Shown piece after piece: positions 57,908 to 64,000 of a stretch of DNA of 64,000 nucleotides (position 1 is its first letter; each line of letters starts with the position of its first letter). A program made the position numbers and the translations under genes. The notes under the pieces were generated by a model. That model had not been told where the DNA came from. It worked only from the letters and a program-made list of their open reading frames with translations, and made no database searches. The stretch lies in contig JAGTJM010000015.1 of assembly GCA_020747015.1 (NCBI GenBank), positions 682,001 through 746,000 of the forward strand. The letters are read 5' to 3'. This DNA is from Pyrenochaeta sp. MPI-SDFR-AT-0127 (lineage: Eukaryota; Ascomycota; Dothideomycetes; Pleosporales; Cucurbitariaceae).

Positions 57908-59077
57908 ATGATGACATCCTCCGACTTCGTCTCGATCCCTATCATCGATCTCTCCAAGGCCCATTCACCTGATACCAAGAACAAACTTCTCGAGGACCTC
58001 AGGCACGCGCTCACATCAGTCGGCTTTCTTTATGTCGTAAACCATGACGTCTCCGAATCCGTCATCAGAGACATAGTCGATTCGCTTCCCCGGCTTTTCA
58101 ATCTTTCTACTGAGGAAAAGAATATCGTCGCGTTGGATAAGTCGCCACATTTTTTGGGCTACAGTGGTACTGGGATGGAGACTACTGCTGGTAGAGCTGA
58201 TAGGAGAGAGCAATTCGAATTCGCTACGGAGCTTGAGGATGACTGGGCGCAAGGAAAGCCACGAGCTGAAAGGCTGAAAGGGCCAAACCAGGTCAGTCCA
58301 AATTGCCAATACTGTATGAACGTGAATTTGGGCTTCAAGAGCCTTGCTTTTTGCTCTTGATTTGGTATGTACTGACCACATACGCAATATTCCTAGTGGC
58401 CGGATGCCTACCCAACTCTGCGCCCGATCGTGGAAACCTACATCTCAGAGCTCACTCAACTGGGTGAGACCTTTCTACGGCTCGTAGCAGAAGCTCTTTC
58501 GTTGTTACCAGATACATTTCTGCCCTTCCTATCAGACCAGCACCGTCTCAAGCTGATCCGTTACCCAAAATCCGAGACGGATACCAGCCAAGGTGTAGGG
58601 CCCCATAAAGACTCTTCCGGCTGGTGGACATTTCTCCTCCAAGCTTCGCCTCCCCACGTCAAAGGCCTTCAAGTCTTAAATAAGAGTGGCGGTTGGGTCG
58701 ACGTTCCCAATATCCCCGGAACCTTTGTCGTCAATATTGGCCAAGGTTTTGAAGTTGTTACGAACGGAGTGTGCAAAGCCACTACTCACCGTGTACTTTC
58801 AGGTCAAGATGAGCGCTTCAGTATACCGTTCTTCCAGGGGATGAGAAGAGATTTAACGAAATCAGAGGCAGTGGAGATGCTCAGAGAGCACTTTGAGAAC
58901 GGAAGATTTAAGTTAAGTACAGAAAGTGTTAAGGGACAAGAGATCGATTCCGCGTTCTTGAAAGGAAGTTATAATACATGGGGTGAAGCTCAGCTAAGAA
59001 CTAAAATTAGGAGTCATCGAGACGTTGGTAAAAAGTTCTATCAGGATATATTTAATGAATATATTAATAAACACTAA
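57908..59077 (+). CDS. 2-oxoglutarate/Fe(II)-dependent oxygenase, isopenicillin-N-synthase-like (second copy)
   Basis: Two exons, 57908-58291 and 58397-59077, with an intron of 105 bases (GTCAGT...TTCCTAG), give 354 residues. DIOX_N features: SIPIIDLSKAHSP, ALTSVGFLYVVNHDVSE and the RREQFEFATE segment. The core has the iron ligands in GPHKDSSGW (His and Asp), a second His in TTHRVLSG, and the 2OG-binding Arg/Ser in DERFSIPFF. The region between has LQVLNKSGGWVDVPNIPGTFVVNIG, as in the family. Two ATGs start the frame (57908, 57911). The last ~14 codons are distinctly AT-rich (KFYQDIFNEYINKH), ending exactly where the RIPped tract begins. Substrate unknown; diverged from the oxygenase at 28791. 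Confidence 0.92.
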
Positions 59078-59275
59078 AGTATCTAATTATAGAAGTACGC
59101 TAAGCTTAGAGGAAGATTAGTAGATAAGAATAACCTCTAGTTAAGAAAGCTAAGTACCTATAAGACTAGAGACTATTTTATATAATCTACCTTTCTTTTA
59201 TAGTATTATTATATATATTAAGAGATTAGGTATTCTTAGTAGAGTAGCTATAATTATAATAATATAGGTAATAGA

Positions 59276-59416
59276 GGGTTCTAAAAAGATCTAATATAAC
59301 TTAAAGGTATATAGGAGTATATACTATATTAGATACTTAAAAAGTACCTTTATTCTTATAAGTCTAGTATAAAAGGATAAAAAGAACTTATTCTACTAAT
59401 ATATTCTACTAGAAAG
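59276..59416 (+). repeat. Dispersed direct repeat, copy 1 (heavily RIPped)
   Basis: About 140 bases beginning GGGTTCTAAAAAG and running to the AGAAAG before 59417. It matches 60549-60698; most differences are C/T and G/A transitions, with copy 1 the more AT-rich. It ends within about five bases of the TGTTATAACCCC sequence at 59421. Confidence 0.75.
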
Positions 59417-59420
59417 TAGG

Positions 59421-59835
59421 TGTTATAACCCCGCCTTATAAGAAAGCCTAACCTAACAACTATAACTAATTAAACCCTAACTAACTAAGGTATAAGTAAG
59501 CTAGTTACGTAATATACTTAGTTACTTAGTATAATTAGTAACACTAATTAAGCTAAGTAAGGTAAGTACTATATATTCTATTATATATATAGACTCGCAC
59601 TAAAGGCCCTTATAGCTTAGTATATTTAACTTAATATTCTTACGAATAGTAAAAGTAATAGAATAGTTCTCTATCTTAATACTCTTTTTAGAAGCTCTCT
59701 CTTACTATCTTAGTATTACCCCTTACTACTTATACTTATTAATATATCCCTAAGAACTAACTCTTACCCTTTACTATACCTATAGTAGAGGTCTTTATAC
59801 TTTAAATACCCTTAAATATCTAATATATCTATAAG
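59421..59835 (+). mobile_element. Possible LTR / leader of the gag-bearing element
   Basis: TGTTATAACCCCGCC at 59421 has the TGTTA-type start of fungal Ty3/Gypsy LTRs and lies upstream of the gag relic on the same strand. I cannot find a matching LTR copy within the window, and the right end is only a guess set just before the gag frame. Confidence 0.35.
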
Positions 59836-59907
59836 TAGCGCCGCCTCTAATAGCGTTATTACCCCTACTAGTAGTAACCCTACTAAGGAAACTAAGATTA
59901 ATAACGT

Positions 59908-60200
59908 AGTAGCTAAACCTAACTACTACTATAGTAATAGAAAGAAACTTAAAGACTAGCTCCTCTAGTTTAACCTATTCTTTAAGTTTAATAAAGTAAA
60001 TATTAAGGATAAGGATTAAGTAGTCCTAATAGCTAGCTATATAAGAGGCGAAGTAGTAAACTAGATTAGGCCCTACCTAATTAAGTATATAAGTAAAGAT
60101 AATACTACTAAGAAGGTAATATAACTCTTTAAAGATATTAATAAGTTTAAGGAAAGAGCCTAATAAGCCTTTAGACTACCTAATAAAACCCTAATTACTA
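59908..60200 (+). mobile_element. Ty3/Gypsy-type gag (capsid) relic, RIPped
   Basis: In one forward frame the sequence reads NRKKLKD, then a stop where Trp is expected, then FNLFFKFNKVNI, VVLIASYIRGEVVN, another stop in place of Trp, and IRPYLIKYIS. This order is that of the retrotransposon gag capsid domain (KLxxFLxQ, LYFxFN, A.SYLRG..A..W). Stops are TAG or TAA at Trp/Gln sites, as RIP would make. Further down the frame decays. The polyprotein cannot be expressed. Confidence 0.75.
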
Positions 60201-60548
60201 AATATACTATCTAGTATATCTAATAAAAGAACTCTATAGTAGACTATACTAATAAGTTCTTAGGATTCGCTATATAAACTAGTTAGAATAATAATACGCT
60301 TTAAACTATATATAAATAGGGACTAAAAGTAGAAGTATAAGTAGAACTTATAAGGATAAGAGTAGAAATTAAGAGCTTAGAGGATCTTATAGTAGAAGCT
60401 ATATAACTAGATATAAAGTTATATAAACTCTATACTACGTTATAATATAAGTATAGACTACTAGCTAGTAAGAGAAAGAAACGCGACCTACCTAAATAAT
60501 ATAATAAAGCTTAGAAGAAAAGATATATATAACGACATAGGCGTTAAA

Positions 60549-60698
60549 GGGTTCTAAAAAGGATTTAAGTGTAACTTAAAGGTATATAGGAGTGCGTGCT
60601 GCGGTAGATAACTAAGAATACCTCTATTCCTATAGATCTAGTACGGAAGGATAAGAAGAACTTATCCTACTATCTACTACTAAAGAGCTATACTTATA
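60549..60698 (+). repeat. Dispersed direct repeat, copy 2 (less RIPped)
   Basis: Counterpart of 59276-59416, keeping GTGCGTGCTGCGGTAG where copy 1 has only AT. The sequence that follows differs from that after copy 1. Confidence 0.75.
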
Positions 60699-61189
60699 TA
60701 TAGAGAAATAGGGGTAATAGGGCCTATTCGGGATAGTATTAGAGGTAGGTCTAATACTACCTAAGTAGAATCCTTCCCTCTTATAGGAACGCGTGTACGT
60801 CTCTATTTCTATATAATATTCGTTATATTACCTCCCTCCTTAGAAGAGATAGTCCCTATCTCTTATAGAGCTAGAAGGGTAATATATAGTACTCTTTAGA
60901 TATCTTTCTTAATAGATTTCGAGTCTGTTCTAAATTAGATCTAAATTAGGGCTAACCTTAAATCTACACTTACCTAGGTCTAAGTTACCTTTACCTTAAG
61001 TTAGCTATTTACTCGTTAGTATAATTAAAATAATCCCGCCTACTATAGTTATTTTCTCTCCTTTATATACTACTTTCTATTATAAGAGCCTACGCCTAAA
61101 TCCTATCTAATACTATTTTTTAGCTAACTATTACTTAGCTATACCTATAATACCTATTCCTATACCCCCTAGGGCTCTACCCGCAGCCT

Positions 61190-61870
61190 ATAGGGTTATT
61201 TATATACGCGCTATAAGGGCTTTAGCCTATAGTAAAGATATTAAGTTTAGATTCCCCTTAGAGGGATCTAAGAAGTATATATATTATATATAGAGTAATA
61301 AGGTTTACTACCTAGTTCCCCTATATATAGGTCGGGAGTATAAGGAGCTAGAGGCTACCCTTAATTATAGGTCTACTACTAAGGAGTAGATAGAGTTTAA
61401 GGAGATAGAGGAGGAGGAGCTAGAGGAGGTAATAGCTACTATAGTTTTAGCGGTATTATGGCTTAGGACTATAGTATAGGTAGCGACTACGTAGGTTAAA
61501 AGCCTAACTACCGTTAAGCTACTATATACCGCCTACCTTTAATAGGAGGAGTAGGCGGAGTAGATTTAGGCTATAGGGGCTAAACTAACTAAGTTAACTA
61601 GTATAGTCGCTTAGTTAGTTATAGTAATAAGCGTAGTAGTAGGCACGTTAGTGCCTCCTCCCCTAGGTCTAGCTACGCGTAGACGGGGTTAGAAGCCTCG
61701 TAGAAGGAAAATAGGAGTAACGCTATTATTAGTTACTAGAGAGTTAGAGGGGGAGGCTCCTATTACTCTATTAGAGAGTGAGTTAGAGACTAACCTTTAA
61801 TAGGAACGTTAGGGCCTAAAAGGACTCTAAGATAGGTTCTTATTATAGTAGTTATACTAGGCTTTATAGG
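61190..61870 (+). mobile_element. RIPped forward reading frame of unknown protein
   Basis: A forward frame stays readable over about 200 codons if TAG stops are taken as Trp. It includes RFPLEGSKKYIYYI, VPLYIGREYKELEATLNY, an acidic stretch (FKEIEEEELEEVIA) and a basic patch (ATRRRRG, KPRRRK). The acidic-then-basic profile would suit a gag-like or DNA-binding protein of a retroelement, but I recognise no family. It runs opposite to the pol relic that starts to its right, so it belongs to another element or an unusual structure. Confidence 0.5.
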
Positions 61871-61929
61871 AAGCTTCTATAGTCTAATACTACCTATCTC
61901 TCTAAGCTTAATTTAATTATCTATAAGTA

Positions 61930-64000
61930 CTATAAGATCTTTAATACCTTTCTCCTAAGTAGTAATCTATTTATATAGACTCCTTAGAGGTTCTAGCTAA
62001 TTTAGATACTTATCGTAAAAGTCCCGAAGCTTATAGGGTGCGCCTATAAAGTTTAAGGCGTTATACTATACTAGGTCTAGGTTATATCTAACCTACTTTA
62101 TCTTATATTTTAGCTTTAAATAGTAAAGCTTACTTACTAGGATTTCCTCTACCTCCTATTCCTCGACGCCTTATATTAGCGTACTAGGCGGTTTTAGAGC
62201 CTTTACTCTAGGAGGGGATTAGAGGGTTCTTTATAAAGGATATCTAGTATAAAGACGTTATAGATTTTTAAGCTGTATAGAAGTTTTAACCTATAAGAGT
62301 AACCTACTTATTTAAGTACTTTAAAAGGACCTTCCTACTATTTAGATAGTTTTCGGCTAAGGTAGTTAGCTATAAGGTTCTTTATTAATAGGTAAATATT
62401 ATTACTAATAACCTAGTTAATAGGCCTATAATAACGATTAATAATAGATCTTATTTAGTCCTAAGCCTTCTCTATATTCTTTTTCGCCTCTTACTATATA
62501 TCGTGCATATAGGTAGTAAGGGTGAGAGCCTTCTTATTATTTAGTATCTTAGAAAAGGTTTACTTAGTAGATTAGGCCTAATCCTAACTCTAGCGTAGTT
62601 TAGAACTAAATAGGACTTAATATAGTATTATTCTAAGCGTATTATAAGTAACGTAACTTAAGCTTAATTAATTATAGGTAATAGTTCGCTCTAATTATCC
62701 TAATAGTAGGATATAAAGGGCCTTAGTCTTTAATCTAGGTATTTATTTATAATCTCTATTTATCTATCTATTTATTTATAATAGGCCGTAGATAGTTTTA
62801 CCTTAACGCCTATAATCTAATAGAATTTAGACTAGAATTAGGATATAAACTAGGGGCCGCATCTAAGACTATACTTTTAGGCGTGTACCTAAAACGATAG
62901 ATCTATTAGATAAATAGAGTAGCTATACCTTAAGCGTTAATAGTCTTATAGTAAGGGATAGTAATAGCCTATTTAGATAAGTGATTAATAATAACTATTA
63001 CCTAATTATATCTAGAGTAGTCTTAGGGGAACTCCTTAAAGTCGATATATAGATATTATATAGGTTTATTAGGGATAGGAAGTAGTTATAGATAGCTAGG
63101 GAGTTAGCTCTATCTTAGATAACCTTATTAGTAAGGGACGTAGTTCTTATAGCGTTTATAGGTAGTCCTATACCTTTCTAGTAATAATAGCGAGCTAGGA
63201 GCTAATACGTCTTAGAGGACTAGGGTAGGTAGAGGAGATCTAGTTATAGATCTCTAATAAGACGGGTTAAAGTATAGAGTTACGGTATATAAAGTTGATC
63301 TCTATAGAGTAGGAGTCTATTCTCTATCTAATACTACTTTAGTAGGGTTTTTTATTTTCTATAAAGATTTCTAATTTTCTTAGAGAAGAGCTTAATTAGT
63401 TCTAGGGAGTCTAAGTTTATAATATCTAGAGAGAGTAATCCTAAAATAGTTAACTCTTATAGAGGATAGTCCTTTAAGTAGTTTACTACTAGGTAGAGTT
63501 AATATAGTATATAACCTCTTAGGCCTAGTAAATATATAAGTAGTTATCTTTCTATATACTTTAATACTATTACCTCCTATTCGCGTTAACTTAGGATATC
63601 TACCCTACGTTACTTACGCCTAGCGTATATTTAATTTAGAAGTTAAAGTACTATAACTCTAACTAATAGGCTTATTATATATTTAATACTTTAGTAGTTA
63701 TAAAGTATTAAGGGACTAGTCTAAATATACTTAGATCTAGTATTAACTATAGATAGTTTAGGCCTTATTTGCGAACGCGTATACATCGTAAAGAGTTCTT
63801 TATTATAGATCTCTAGTTTAGTTTAGATCTAGATAGGGTAACTATAGAAGGTAATAGGATACTACTTTTTATTAGGTATCTTTAGGAAAGAACTCCTAAA
63901 TTATACTATTAGATCGTCTATTTCTATCTTTATTTTATTTAGCGTTAAATAGGCTAGAGTTAGGATTACTAGAAGAGTAGCTTAATCTTTTAAATACTAC
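61930..64000 (-). mobile_element. Chromovirus (Ty3/Gypsy) pol relic: RNase H-like, integrase, chromodomain
   Basis: Read on the minus strand with stops as Trp/Gln. Around 63790-63730 is EIYNKELF, as in the RNase H domain. At about 63090-62880 the integrase core is plain: YIDFKEFP, then VIVIINHLSK, then AITIPYYKTINA and GIATLFI. At about 62260-62010 the C-terminal chromodomain shows VKALKPPSTLI, GVEEWEVEEIL-type spacing, then KYKIKWVRYNLDLVWYNA-type and APYKLRDFYDKYLN-type spacing, with Trp sites turned into TAG. The 3' end of pol is near 61930. Reverse transcriptase and protease would lie beyond base 64000. Stops throughout make it inactive. Integrases with chromodomains target heterochromatin, fitting the accumulation here. 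Confidence 0.85.

Larger units (their letters stand above)
59078..64000. mobile_element. RIP-mutated retroelement tract (continues past window end)
   Basis: From the TAA of the oxygenase to the window edge the sequence changes to extreme TA richness, with almost no CA or TG dinucleotide (for example none in 59461-59520). No frame of more than about 60 codons is open, yet conceptual reading with TAG/TAA taken as Trp/Gln shows retroelement proteins (see separate entries). C-to-T change on both strands at CpA is the RIP signature. The tract holds at least two elements on opposite strands. No tRNA or functional gene is seen. Such blocks are usually heterochromatic in fungi. Confidence 0.95.

Overview
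This window is nuclear DNA of a filamentous ascomycete (Pezizomycotina; Dothideomycetes is my best guess). The genes are split by short GT...AG introns (45 to about 110 bases) with CTRAC/CTAAC-type branch sites. There is one gene per 2 to 4 kb on both strands, with no operons. The last 5 kb is an AT-rich retroelement graveyard almost free of CpA and TpG, with stop codons where Trp and Gln codons are expected. That is the footprint of repeat-induced point mutation (RIP), a process of filamentous fungi.

Layout. 1-1374: 3' end of SPB1. 3442-5202: secreted FAD-linked oxidoreductase. 6614-8208: aromatic amino acid decarboxylase. 8808-12381: divergent pair BRE2 (COMPASS) and ENP1/bystin. 12578-12934: small DUF427 gene. 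13908-15770: alternative NADH dehydrogenase. 16540-18078: PQ-loop transporter. 18079-21748: gene-poor. 21749-22890: ACMSD-type amidohydrolase. 23263-24155: GNAT acetyltransferase. 24719-28208: POL3, DNA polymerase delta. 28791-29929: 2-oxoglutarate/Fe(II) oxygenase. 30160-32476: secreted GH20 hexosaminidase with an unresolved exon junction. 33437-34930: DHCR24-like FAD reductase. 35937-37724: F-box-like protein. 37921-38518: small secreted Cys-rich protein assembled from three exons. 39241-40344: zinc alcohol dehydrogenase. 42095-43279: broken homogentisate 1,2-dioxygenase pseudogene. 44459-45676: MFAP1-like spliceosomal protein. 47354-49271: Pho85-type cyclin. 49272-56025: long tract without a gene I can support. 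56026-57079: mitochondrial ribosomal protein uL15m. 57908-59077: second 2OG/Fe(II) oxygenase. 59078-64000: RIP-mutated retroelements, including a gag relic on + and a chromovirus pol (RNase H-like, integrase, chromodomain) on -.

How the genes relate. Housekeeping functions (ribosome biogenesis: SPB1, ENP1, uL15m; replication: POL3; chromatin: BRE2; splicing: MFAP1; respiration: NDE) are interspersed with accessory enzymes (FAD oxidoreductase, decarboxylase, amidohydrolase, two 2OG oxygenases, GH20, secreted Cys-rich protein). I see no backbone synthase (PKS, NRPS, terpene) and no transcription factor/transporter pair, so the accessory enzymes do not form a recognisable secondary-metabolite cluster. 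I did not find a convincing new multi-gene system. The items most worth a second look are the hidden Cys-rich secreted gene, the GH20 reading-frame break, the homogentisate dioxygenase pseudogene, the gene-free stretch upstream of the cyclin, and the mosaic of RIPped elements beside an intact oxygenase gene.
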